Shown one piece after another: positions 45,863 through 53,604 of a stretch of 64,000 nucleotides of DNA. The stretch is from Subtercola endophyticus. Its GTDB lineage: Bacteria; Actinomycetota; Actinomycetes; Actinomycetales; Microbacteriaceae. The stretch is from positions 3,162,001 to 3,226,000 of the forward strand of contig NZ_CP087997.1 of assembly GCF_021044565.1 (NCBI RefSeq). The letters are read 5' to 3'. Position 1 is the stretch's first letter, and each line of letters begins with the position of its first letter. The position numbers and the translations under genes were made by a program. The notes under the pieces are model-generated. The model was given only the letters and a program-made list of their open reading frames with translations, did not search any database and was not told the DNA's origin.

Positions 45863-46234
45863 ATGAGCATAGGTGCTGAATCTCCCGAGCTTGTTGGCAT
45901 TGACCTCGAAGACAGCTCTGTACTGAACGTCGAGTCGTTCCCATCGAATGTATGGATCTCGTTCGACTTCGTGCTCACCGAGGAACATCCAAGTTACGCG
46001 CCGCCCGACACTGATTCCCAGTTCTGCTTTAGACGAGGCAGAATTGTGTTCCACGGCGTTACGCATTGCGATTGGTCGCGTCAGGGAGAGTTAGTACCAG
46101 CACGAGACGCCAACAATGAAATCGACTACGGCCATCTCGATGAGTTTTCAAATCAAGGTAAGCGGTACTCGGTTTCGGGCGAGTTCGGTGCAATGAAAAT
46201 CGACGCTGATCGCTTTGAGGTCGAGCTTGAGTGA
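45863..46234 (+). CDS. Hypothetical protein, immunity-like
   Basis: 123 aa from ATG 45863 (a TTG 15 nt earlier is less likely). Acidic, beta-rich pattern without membrane helices: SNVWISFDFVLTEEHP, RGRIVFHGVTHCDWSRQ, and a C-terminal ADRFEVELE. The size, acidity and position in a row of unrelated small genes of lower GC resemble orphan immunity genes, but no named family is recognised. Confidence 0.55.
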   Translation: MSIGAESPELVGIDLEDSSVLNVESFPSNVWISFDFVLTEEHPSYAPPDTDSQFCFRRGRIVFHGVTHCDWSRQGELVPARDANNEIDYGHLDEFSNQGKRYSVSGEFGAMKIDADRFEVELE

Positions 46235-46457
46235 TTTAGCGACTGATTCTGATAGGTCGAGTAAACCGTCTACGGTCTTCTGCCGCTTCTATGCGCGATT
46301 AGTTCAGCTGCCCGCGATACTCCGTCCGACGAAGCCCAAGAAATGGGTCTGATGGACAGAATTCTGTTCAGTTCGATACGGGCGGGACCAGGGTTATCTT
46401 CAACGAAGACAACCCTTGGCGTAGTGCCGCATACTACCCCGGTAAATGAGGTGCGCA

Positions 46458-46868
46458 ATGGGTGACAACACGCTCGACAACGTCATGGTGAGCCTTTCCG
46501 ATACGCGCGAGATCAGGTTATCGAAGCTCTTAAGTGCGTGGAGTCAGCATGTCGAGCGATTGCGAAATGAAGTCATGACAAGTAATTCGGATTCCTCTTG
46601 GACCCCGCACGACCTTGTTGCTGCGCTGATTTTACGAGATCGAGTCTCTGATGCGCTCAACGAATTTCCCCTTCTTTCTGACGCCGCCAACGCAGCCGGA
46701 CTAACTGCGGCTGATCGGGTCTTCAAGGCGATCACGATTGAAGATCCCGATGAACTGGTGGTCAGCTTCGCTTCGAAACAACGTCCTGCTCAGTGGTGGT
46801 GGAGCCGCTTGCCAAAGAGCGGTTCGATAAGGGACGATCTCGTGGCATTCGGCAGGAATTTTACGTAG
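46458..46868 (+). CDS. Hypothetical protein
   Basis: 136 aa from ATG 46458, preceded by GAGGTG at 7 nt. Mostly helical and soluble (REIRLSKLLSAWSQHVERLRNEV), with a C-terminal QWWWSRLPKSGS patch. Family not recognised. GC lower than the flanking metabolic genes. Followed after 62 bp by the left end of the IS256-family element. Confidence 0.6.
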   Translation: MGDNTLDNVMVSLSDTREIRLSKLLSAWSQHVERLRNEVMTSNSDSSWTPHDLVAALILRDRVSDALNEFPLLSDAANAAGLTAADRVFKAITIEDPDELVVSFASKQRPAQWWWSRLPKSGSIRDDLVAFGRNFT

Positions 46869-46930
46869 AACAGTGATGAGCCCTGCTGGATTTGAGGTAT
46901 GAGCAGGGGTCCGGAATGGCAATGAGATCA

Positions 46931-48348
46931 GGTCACGTCCCGTTGTGTGGTGGAGTTTCTCGACACCGTGCGGGGATCAATTCATTGATTATGCGGCAGC
47001 GAGTTCTGGGATAACAACCACCTCCTCGACCTCGTTGAGTGTGGTGTCGAGTTCCTTCATTGAGGCTTCGGAAAAGTAGCGTCGCTCGCCGGCTTCCCAT
47101 TCGTCGTGCTGCTCGACGAGGACAGATCCGGCGAGGCGGAGCATCGCTGCTGGGTTCGGGAACACGCCGACGACGTCGGTGCGGCGTTTGATTTCTTTGT
47201 TCACCCGTTCCAGCGGGTTCGTGGACCAGATCTGACGCCAATGCTTCGGCGGGAAGCTCGCGAACGCGAGCAGGTCCGGGCGGGCGTCGTTCAGCATCGT
47301 CGCGACTTTCGGGTGGGAGCGTTCCAGCATTTTCGTGACCTCGTCGAACTGGCCGTTCACGTGCTCTTTGTCGGGTTGGGCGAAGATCGTGCGAATGATC
47401 GAGCCAACCATCTCCTGCGATCCTTTCGGGATCACCGCGAGCACGTTGCGCATGAAATGCACCCGGCACCGCTGCCACGACGCACCCTGCACCGTCACGG
47501 TGATCGCCTTGATCAGGCCGGCGTGCGCGTCGGAGATCACGAGCCTCACGCCGTTCAGGCCGCGGGCTTTCAGGCCGCGGAGGAACTCGGTCCAGAATGC
47601 CTCGTTTTCGCTGTCACCGACGTCGAAACCGAGGACTTCACGGTGCCCGTCAGCGGCGACACCGACCGCGACAACGATCGCCTGTGACACGACCCGATGA
47701 TTCACGCGTGCTTTGCAATAGGTTGCGTCGAGGAACACGTACGGGTACGCCTGCCCGGCAAGGTCGCGGTCCCGGAACGCAGCGACCTCGGCATCGAGGT
47801 CAGCGCAGATGCGTGACACCTCCGATTTCGATATCCCGGTGTCGGCGCCGAGCGCTTTGACGAGATCGTCGACCTTTCGGGTCGAGACGCCGTGCAGGTA
47901 CGCCTCCATCACGACTGCGAACAGTGCCTGATCAACCCGTCGGCGGCGTTCCAGCAGCGACGGGAAGAACGTGCCCGCCCGCAGCTTTGGGATCTTCAGC
48001 TGCAGATCCCCAGCCGTTGTGCTCAGCAGGCGTTGCCGGACCCCGTTTCGTTGCGTGACCCGATCGGTACTGCGTTCGTAGGGTCCGGCGCCGATGAACG
48101 CGGCAGCTTCCGCGTCGATCAGCTCTTGGTACAGCGTTTCGGTCGCGACCCTGACCCGGTCGCTGACATCAGTGAGTTTCAGTTGGCCAAGCAGCTCGAG
48201 CAAGGCAGAATTATCCAGAGCCATCGTGCGTGAGTCCATTCCATGAGTAGCTTTAGTCGGTGCTCATCGACCATCGCACGATGGCTCACCACGTCGACAA
48301 CACGACGCTCAGCTAGCCAAAAATTCCACCACCCACGGGGACGCAACC
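46931..48348. mobile_element. IS256-family insertion sequence, complete
   Basis: Bounded by imperfect 30-bp inverted repeats, 46931-46960 and 48319-48348 (23 of 30 positions match). Flanked by a perfect 8-bp direct repeat TGAGATCA at 46923-46930 and 48349-48356, the target duplication. One transposase gene fills it. Element length 1418 bp, normal for the family. It interrupts intergenic DNA between two small hypothetical genes and broke no recognisable ORF. Confidence 0.92.
46989..48239 (-). CDS. IS256-family transposase
   Basis: 416 aa, full length. DDE-type residues are visible: Asp in VFLDATYCKARV, Asp in LVISDAHAGL, Glu in WSTNPLERVNKEIKRR; between them the family block CRVHFMRNVLAVIPK. 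N-terminal region (ALLELLGQLKLTD) binds the inverted repeats. No frameshift or truncation, so the element may still be mobile. Confidence 0.96.
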   Translation of the reverse strand: MDSRTMALDNSALLELLGQLKLTDVSDRVRVATETLYQELIDAEAAAFIGAGPYERSTDRVTQRNGVRQRLLSTTAGDLQLKIPKLRAGTFFPSLLERRRRVDQALFAVVMEAYLHGVSTRKVDDLVKALGADTGISKSEVSRICADLDAEVAAFRDRDLAGQAYPYVFLDATYCKARVNHRVVSQAIVVAVGVAADGHREVLGFDVGDSENEAFWTEFLRGLKARGLNGVRLVISDAHAGLIKAITVTVQGASWQRCRVHFMRNVLAVIPKGSQEMVGSIIRTIFAQPDKEHVNGQFDEVTKMLERSHPKVATMLNDARPDLLAFASFPPKHWRQIWSTNPLERVNKEIKRRTDVVGVFPNPAAMLRLAGSVLVEQHDEWEAGERRYFSEASMKELDTTLNEVEEVVVIPELAAA

Positions 48349-48405
48349 TGAGATCACCAACGCTGGACAGAATTCATCACCCTTCCTCAAGTGAAAGGTG
48401 AACAT

Positions 48406-48864
48406 ATGGACATGGGATTTTCGGCACTCGAGATTCGAGATGGTTCGCTGCTCTTTCTTGAAAAGTTCGAGACCACCGCTGGCGACGACCTGACCACTTT
48501 GATCGGTGACACCGATCGAAGTGTCTGGGCGGACGGAGGAACTACTGACCCCGCGGCTTGGTTCAACTGGATCAGATGCCTGTGGCTGATGAAGGGGATA
48601 TCCAGCGTGTGGAAGGGCGGTCAGAAGGTAGAAGTGCAAACCGATACCGGAGATCTGGCCGTCTTAGAGTGGCTGCCGTGTAGGAATACCGACTGGCCGC
48701 CGGGATACGATGCGGTGGCTGTAGGGCGTCCGTTTACAGAGCTATCGGGATTTGAAATGTTTGTTTCCGCTTTGCGAGAATTTGACTCACGCGGAACCGC
48801 CGGAGGGATTAAGCAATTCCGGTCAAACCTTTCCGATTCGGGGTGGCCCTCGGTCCACTTGTAG
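48406..48864 (+). CDS. Hypothetical protein, immunity-like
   Basis: 152 aa from ATG 48406 with AAGGTG 5 nt upstream; a GTG at 48391 is less likely. Soluble, acidic, Trp-rich (WFNWIRCLWLMKGISSVWKGG), no signal. No family recognised. Lies just right of the IS element. Small size, low GC and lack of relatives nearby fit an orphan immunity or contact-system gene, without proof. Confidence 0.55.
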   Translation: MDMGFSALEIRDGSLLFLEKFETTAGDDLTTLIGDTDRSVWADGGTTDPAAWFNWIRCLWLMKGISSVWKGGQKVEVQTDTGDLAVLEWLPCRNTDWPPGYDAVAVGRPFTELSGFEMFVSALREFDSRGTAGGIKQFRSNLSDSGWPSVHL

Positions 48865-48929
48865 ATCGGGTTTGCGAAGGGAAGCGTAGCTCGCCCAGAA
48901 CAGTGAGCGCGCCGGGGACAACCCGTTAG

Positions 48930-48995
48930 ATGCGCAAACTTTTCACGGTTTACCACGCCTATTTCTACGAAACTGATGGTTGGGATACCAGGTAA
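48930..48995 (+). pseudogene. N-terminal remnant, DUF7336-like
   Basis: 21 codons, MRKLFTVYHAYFYETDGWD and two more, stopping at TAA directly before the next ATG. The opening resembles the short conserved start of DUF7336-type proteins, which normally continue with an IGVYSS motif that is absent here. Too short for certainty. Confidence 0.35.
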
Positions 48996-49298
48996 ATGAC
49001 GGGCTCAAAGATAGCGATAGAGCAATGGTCTTCGGTAGAGGATCGCCCCTATGAGAACCTCTTGCCTATAGTTTCTGCGCTTGTGGGGAAGGGCAATGAG
49101 GTCATTGGGCAAGATTTCGTTCTGAACAAAAGTGGCTGGATCTGTCAGCTCAAGCGTGAAGTAGACACCGAATTCGTAAGAAGAACGTTTGCCCTTCCAC
49201 CAAACATCGAGGTCGGGCCATACGACGCAATCTTGGATCGATTTTCATGGTCAGTGATTCAAGGTCCGAGGGCACTTGAACTCATGCGAATACGATGA
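48996..49298 (+). CDS. Hypothetical protein
   Basis: 100 aa from ATG 48996, immediately after the stop of the 21-codon remnant. Soluble, contains QDFVLNKSGWICQLKRE and a C-terminal PRALELMRIR. No Shine-Dalgarno of its own, so translation probably depends on the upstream ORF. Family not recognised. Confidence 0.5.
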   Translation: MTGSKIAIEQWSSVEDRPYENLLPIVSALVGKGNEVIGQDFVLNKSGWICQLKREVDTEFVRRTFALPPNIEVGPYDAILDRFSWSVIQGPRALELMRIR

Positions 49299-49551
49299 CC
49301 ACCGATTTTCGGGATGCTTCAGGCAACGCCCGGGATCACCGAATGTTGAATCGGAATCTAAACCACCCACATTGAGCCGGCGTCTTCGACCGCAGCGGAA
49401 CGCATCCGTTCCTAAGACCCACGAAGGCGACGCTTTCGTATCCTTTGAGATATCTCGGGGCGGCTCCCTGGCAGCGAACACCTGGGGTGGCTACAAAGTA
49501 GATATCGACATCCAAACTGGAGAGGTTAGGGGCTCCACGTTTGTCAAGTAG
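49276..49551 (+). pseudogene. Possible fragment with a conserved-looking C-terminus
   Basis: 91-codon frame overlapping the previous gene end. The first half is Arg/Pro/Ser-rich and not protein-like. The second half (DAFVSFEISRGGSL, then GYKVDIDIQTGEVRGSTFVK) looks like the end of a real beta-rich protein. Probably the 3' part of a decayed gene. Confidence 0.35.
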
Positions 49552-49791
49552 CCAGCAATGCTCGACGGCCCAAGAAGGCCAATAAGGTGGAAAGAGGGGC
49601 TCTGGCCCGTCATGGGTCGAAATGTTACGGGCCACGACTTGTGAACTGGCCTCGCAGACGGTTACTGTCGGGGGGATCGCAGCACGACGCGAAGCCTTGC
49701 GCCCGGGTGAAGAACACCGGGCACGCGCTGCGGCTCCCTGAACAACAATTCAGCGGGCCGCTTTGGCTCGCCCGAACAGAATCGGTCTGTC
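49552..49791. other. Gene-free, structured leader region of mesX
   Basis: 240 bp with no credible ORF. It holds a 7-bp perfect stem GGCCCGT/ACGGGCC and a second GC-rich hairpin (CCCGGGTGAAGAACACCGGG). The mesX GTG has no clear Shine-Dalgarno. A regulatory RNA is possible, but no known riboswitch consensus could be matched by eye. Confidence 0.35.
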
Positions 49792-50790
49792 GTGCATCTA
49801 GCATTCTCACTTGAGAGCACTCGTTTCGACGAGAACTATCGCCCCCGCAGCGATACGCGCATTACGACGAACTTCGCCAACCTCGCCCGGGGCGAGAATC
49901 GTGAACAGAACCTGCGCAGCGCGCTGACGATGATCGACAACCGGATGAACGATCTCGCCTCGTCGGAGAACGAAAGCGGCGATCGATACTCGCTCGAACT
50001 CGACATTATCTCTGTGAGCGTCGAATTCGATGGCAGTCTCGACGCGCTGCCGCTGATCGAGGTACTGCAGACGACGATCGTGGACCACCGATCCGGCGAA
50101 CGTGTGCCGGGCATCGTGGGCAACAATTTCTCGTCGTACGTGCGGGACTACGACTTCAGCGTTTTGCTCCCCGAGTACACGAGTCAATTCGGGCCCGGCC
50201 TCCCCGACGACTTCGGAGACCTGCACGGAAACCTGTTCAAGAGCTTCGTGCGCTCCGACTGCTACGCGCAGCATTTCGCCAAGCCGCCCGTCATCTGCCT
50301 GAGTGTCTCCACCAGCAAGACATACCACCGCACCGAGAACCAGCACCCGATTCTGGGCGTCGAGTATCGGCAGAGCGAGTACTCCCAGACAGACGCGTAC
50401 TTTGCGAAGATGGGATTGCAGGTGCGCTTCTTCATGCCGCCGAACAGCGTGGCGCCTTTGGCGTTCTACCACCTCGGCGATCTGCTCGGCGACTACACCG
50501 ACCTCGAGCTGGCCTCCACGATCAGCACGATGGAGACATTTCAGAAGATCTACAGGCCAGAGATTTACAACGCGAACTCCGCGGCAGGGGAGTCGTATCG
50601 GCCGAGCCTTCACAATCCGGATTTTTCGGCGATGCCGATCGACTACGACCGGGAAGAGCGCAGCCGACTGGGGCTCGAGCAGGGCAGGTTCGCCGACGAG
50701 CACTTCATCACGCCGCACAAGGCAGCCCTCGAACAATGGTCGACTGACTTCGCGCTGCATTATCTCGATCTGCAAGGAGAACGGCTGTGA
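49792..50790 (+). CDS. mesX: MesX, DUF1852 partner of the MesD methionine synthase
   Basis: 332 aa from GTG 49792. The sequence follows the DUF1852 pattern from the start: FSLESTRFDENYRP, TRITTNFANLARGENR, and later LPEYTSQFGPGLPD. MesX is reported to be required, with oxygen, for methionine formation by MesD; its chemistry is not established. Its stop overlaps the mesD start (GTGA), so equal synthesis is expected. Start choice fits the usual short N-terminus of the family, though the ribosome-binding site is poor. Confidence 0.88.
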   Translation: MHLAFSLESTRFDENYRPRSDTRITTNFANLARGENREQNLRSALTMIDNRMNDLASSENESGDRYSLELDIISVSVEFDGSLDALPLIEVLQTTIVDHRSGERVPGIVGNNFSSYVRDYDFSVLLPEYTSQFGPGLPDDFGDLHGNLFKSFVRSDCYAQHFAKPPVICLSVSTSKTYHRTENQHPILGVEYRQSEYSQTDAYFAKMGLQVRFFMPPNSVAPLAFYHLGDLLGDYTDLELASTISTMETFQKIYRPEIYNANSAAGESYRPSLHNPDFSAMPIDYDREERSRLGLEQGRFADEHFITPHKAALEQWSTDFALHYLDLQGERL

Positions 50791-51815
50791 ACAAGCTTCT
50801 TCCCACCTCAACGGCCGGCAGCCTGCCCAAGCCCTCGTGGCTCGCGCAGCCCGAGACTCTCTGGTCACCCTGGGAGCTGCACGATGAGCAGTTGGCCGAG
50901 GGCAAGAAGGATGCCCTGCGGCTCTCTTTGGCAGACCAGCGCGAGGCCGGCATCGACATTGTGAGCGACGGCGAACAGACCCGCCAGCACTTCGTCACCA
51001 CCTTCATCGAGCACCTCGGCGGAGTGGATTTCGAGAGACGTGAGACGGTCAGAATCCGCAATCGTTATGACGCCTCCGTGCCGACGGTGGTCGGCGCTGT
51101 GACCCGCGAGCGGCCGGTCTTCGTCGACGATGCTCGGTTTCTTCGCGAGCACACCGACCAGCCCATCAAGTGGGCCCTCCCCGGTCCGATGACCATGATC
51201 GACACCCTCTACGACGCTCATTACCGCAGTCGCGAGAAGCTGGCCTGGGAATTCGCCGCCATCCTCAATGAGGAGGCCAAAGAGTTGCAGGCCGCTGGCG
51301 TCGACATCATCCAGTTCGACGAGCCCTCCTTCAATGTCTTCTTCGACGAAGTGAACGACTGGGGCGTCGCCACTCTGGAGAGGGCCATCGAAGGGCTCAC
51401 CTGCGAGACAGCCGTGCACGTCTGCTACGGCTATGGCATCAAGGCGAATACGGATTGGAAGCAGACTCTGGGCCAAGAGTGGCGTCAATACGAAAAGATC
51501 TTCCCCAAGATTCAGGCGTCGGGTATCGACATCGTCTCGCTCGAGTGCCAGCACTCGCACGTGCCGATGGACCTCATCGAGCTCATCCGGGGCAAGAAGG
51601 TGATGGTCGGGGCTATCGACGTGGCGACCACCACCATCGAGACGCCCGAAGAGGTGGCCGATACTCTGCGTGAGTCACTTCAGTTCGTCGACGCCGACAA
51701 GCTCTACCCCTCCACCAATTGCGGAATGGCACCCCTGCCCCGGGGCGTCGCGCGAGCCAAGCTCACGGCGCTCGGAGCAGGGGCAGAGATCGTTCGAAAC
51801 GAGCTCTCCGCTTAG
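50787..51815 (+). CDS. mesD: MesD, core-type B12- and folate-independent methionine synthase
   Basis: 342 aa, the size of a single MetE catalytic barrel rather than the 750-aa MetE. Zinc ligands can be placed by comparison with MetE: His211 and Cys213 in HVCYGYG, Glu253 in SLECQHSH, Cys312 in STNCGMAPLPR. IQFDEPSF near 175-182 is the family acid motif. It methylates homocysteine from a donor other than folate. MesD proteins depend on MesX, encoded directly upstream. It meets the convergent sulfurtransferase gene with a 4-nt overlap. Confidence 0.9.
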   Translation: MNKLLPTSTAGSLPKPSWLAQPETLWSPWELHDEQLAEGKKDALRLSLADQREAGIDIVSDGEQTRQHFVTTFIEHLGGVDFERRETVRIRNRYDASVPTVVGAVTRERPVFVDDARFLREHTDQPIKWALPGPMTMIDTLYDAHYRSREKLAWEFAAILNEEAKELQAAGVDIIQFDEPSFNVFFDEVNDWGVATLERAIEGLTCETAVHVCYGYGIKANTDWKQTLGQEWRQYEKIFPKIQASGIDIVSLECQHSHVPMDLIELIRGKKVMVGAIDVATTTIETPEEVADTLRESLQFVDADKLYPSTNCGMAPLPRGVARAKLTALGAGAEIVRNELSA

Positions 51816-52642
51816 GCGCCGGTGGCGACGGGTCGGTCTGGGGTGTTCGACCAGGCCGACCACGAGCCGGGGAACAGGGCGGGCTTGAAGCCCGCGAGAG
51901 TCAGAGCCACCGCGTCGGCCGCTGCCGTGACACCCGAGCCGCAGTAGACGCCCACCGGGGCATCCGGTCGCACGCCCGCCGCCACGAACTGCGCACGCAG
52001 CTCGTCGGCCGGTAAGAAGTGCCCGTTCGCGTCGACATTCGCGGTCGCCGGCGCATTGAAAGCCCCGGGAATGTGGCCGGCCCGCGGGTCGATCGGCTCG
52101 ACGTCGCCGCGGAATCGCTCCGGGGCGCGGGCGTCGAGCAGCACGCCCACCTCGGGGAAGGCCGCGGCCTCGTCGATGGTGAGCGTCGGCAGCGAGCCGT
52201 ACTCGAGTGTCACGTTTCCGGGCGTGACGTTCGACTCGCCCGACTCGAGCTCGTAGCCCGCGCCGGTCCAGGCGCGCAGCGAGCCGTCGAGCAGCTTCAC
52301 ATCGGCGATGCCGGCGTTGGTCAGCAGCCACCAAGCCCGGGCTGACGAGAGGTTCTTGAGGTCGTCGTAGACCACGACCGTGTCGCCGTCGTTGATGCCC
52401 CAGCTGCGGGCGGCAGCCTGCAGGTCGGCGATCTCGGGCACCGGATGCCGGCCCTCGGCCGGTTCGCCGTGCCGGGCGAGCTCGGTGTCGAGATCGACAT
52501 ATACCGCTGTGGGAATGTGCCCTTCGAGGTAGAGCGGATGCCCGGCGGGGCCGCCAAGGCGCCAGCGAACGTCGAGCACCCGAACGGGTGCGCCCGAGTC
52601 GATCAGCGACTTCAGTTCTTCGGCGGTGGTGAGAATCGACAT
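51812..52642 (-). CDS. sseA: 3-mercaptopyruvate/thiosulfate sulfurtransferase
   Basis: 276 aa with two rhodanese domains. The active-site loop CGSGVT in VYCGSGVTA is the mercaptopyruvate-sulfurtransferase form, with the second-domain motif LLDARAPERFRG. Transfers sulfane sulfur to thiols or cyanide in the cytoplasm. Lies 53 nt downstream of the LysR gene on the same strand, so likely co-transcribed with it and the monooxygenase. Confidence 0.92.
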   Translation of the reverse strand: MSILTTAEELKSLIDSGAPVRVLDVRWRLGGPAGHPLYLEGHIPTAVYVDLDTELARHGEPAEGRHPVPEIADLQAAARSWGINDGDTVVVYDDLKNLSSARAWWLLTNAGIADVKLLDGSLRAWTGAGYELESGESNVTPGNVTLEYGSLPTLTIDEAAAFPEVGVLLDARAPERFRGDVEPIDPRAGHIPGAFNAPATANVDANGHFLPADELRAQFVAAGVRPDAPVGVYCGSGVTAAADAVALTLAGFKPALFPGSWSAWSNTPDRPVATGA

Positions 52643-52695
52643 GGTGCTCCTTCTATACAGGTTCGATGGGAGAGGGGTAGACAGCGAACGGGTGA

Positions 52696-53601
52696 TCAGA
52701 ACGACGACGGATGAATAGAGACCAGGGGCGGCGGCGCCACCGTGTGCGTGGCGAAGAACTCTTCGAGGGCCACCAGCGCCACCTGCTCGATCTCCACGTC
52801 GAGCCCGCGCCGCGTTGCGAGCCGCAGCGTCATCATCCCCAGCGACGGCAGGTCACGCCGAACGATGAGCCCGTCAGGTGGATGCCCGGCGTTCGGCATC
52901 GCGGCAACGCCGAGCCCCGCACGGGCCGCCGCGATGACGCCCTCCAGACTCGTCGACTCGGCGACCACGGTAACGGTGCGCCCGTGTGCCGTCAGCACCT
53001 CGAGCGCGCGCTGGCGCATTCCGCAGGGCGCGACGTAGGCGACGAGTGGCCACTCGTCGGAATCGGTCGGCGGCGACCATCCGGGGGCCGAGTACCAGTC
53101 GAGCGGCAGAGTGCCCACCGGGCTGCCGGGAGCATCGGGAGACAGGCCGAGCACGATCGCCAGGTCGATGGCGCCGCGAGCCACCGCGTCTTCCATCTGC
53201 GTCGAGCGATCGATCAGAAACTGCACCTTTCTGTCGGGAAAGGCGTCGCGCATCGTCTCGAGCAGCTGCGGCAGAATCTGGTCTGCGGCCGTCTCGGTCG
53301 AACCGATCACGATGGTGCGCTCGTGCGACACATCGAGACTGAGCAACGCATCGTCGTGCACGGTGAGAATCCGCCGGGCCTGCACCAGCAGCCGATCGCC
53401 CGCGGCGGTGAATGCCGCCTGACGCCCGGCCTTCTCAACGAGAGTCTGGCCGAGCTTGCGCTCGAGCAGCCGCACATGCTGGCTCACCGTGGGCTGGCTG
53501 AGGTGCAGCGCCGAGGCCGCGCGGCCGAATCCGCCGCAATCCGCGATCGCGACGAAGGTGCGCAGCTGCACGATGTCGAGGCTGTCGGCCACTAGACGCA
53601 C
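52696..53601 (-). CDS. LysR-family transcriptional regulator
   Basis: 301 aa. N-terminal winged HTH (LRTFVAIADCGGFGRAASALHLSQPTVSQHVR) and an effector domain of PBP type 2. Encoded between a sulfur-type monooxygenase (3 nt upstream) and a sulfurtransferase, and close to metY. By position it should control sulfur assimilation, analogous to CysB/CbL-type LysR regulators, but orthology cannot be claimed. Confidence 0.93.
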   Translation of the reverse strand: MRLVADSLDIVQLRTFVAIADCGGFGRAASALHLSQPTVSQHVRLLERKLGQTLVEKAGRQAAFTAAGDRLLVQARRILTVHDDALLSLDVSHERTIVIGSTETAADQILPQLLETMRDAFPDRKVQFLIDRSTQMEDAVARGAIDLAIVLGLSPDAPGSPVGTLPLDWYSAPGWSPPTDSDEWPLVAYVAPCGMRQRALEVLTAHGRTVTVVAESTSLEGVIAAARAGLGVAAMPNAGHPPDGLIVRRDLPSLGMMTLRLATRRGLDVEIEQVALVALEEFFATHTVAPPPLVSIHPSSF

Positions 53602-53604
53602 ATC

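Noticed and set aside
45582-45944. 120-codon minus-strand frame and overlapping plus-strand frame at 45639
   Set aside because: Neither has a ribosome-binding site, domain pattern or consistent codon bias; treated as gene-free.
49552-49791. Cobalamin or SAM riboswitch call
   Set aside because: No B12-box, S-box or SAM-IV core could be aligned by eye, so only a structured leader is noted.
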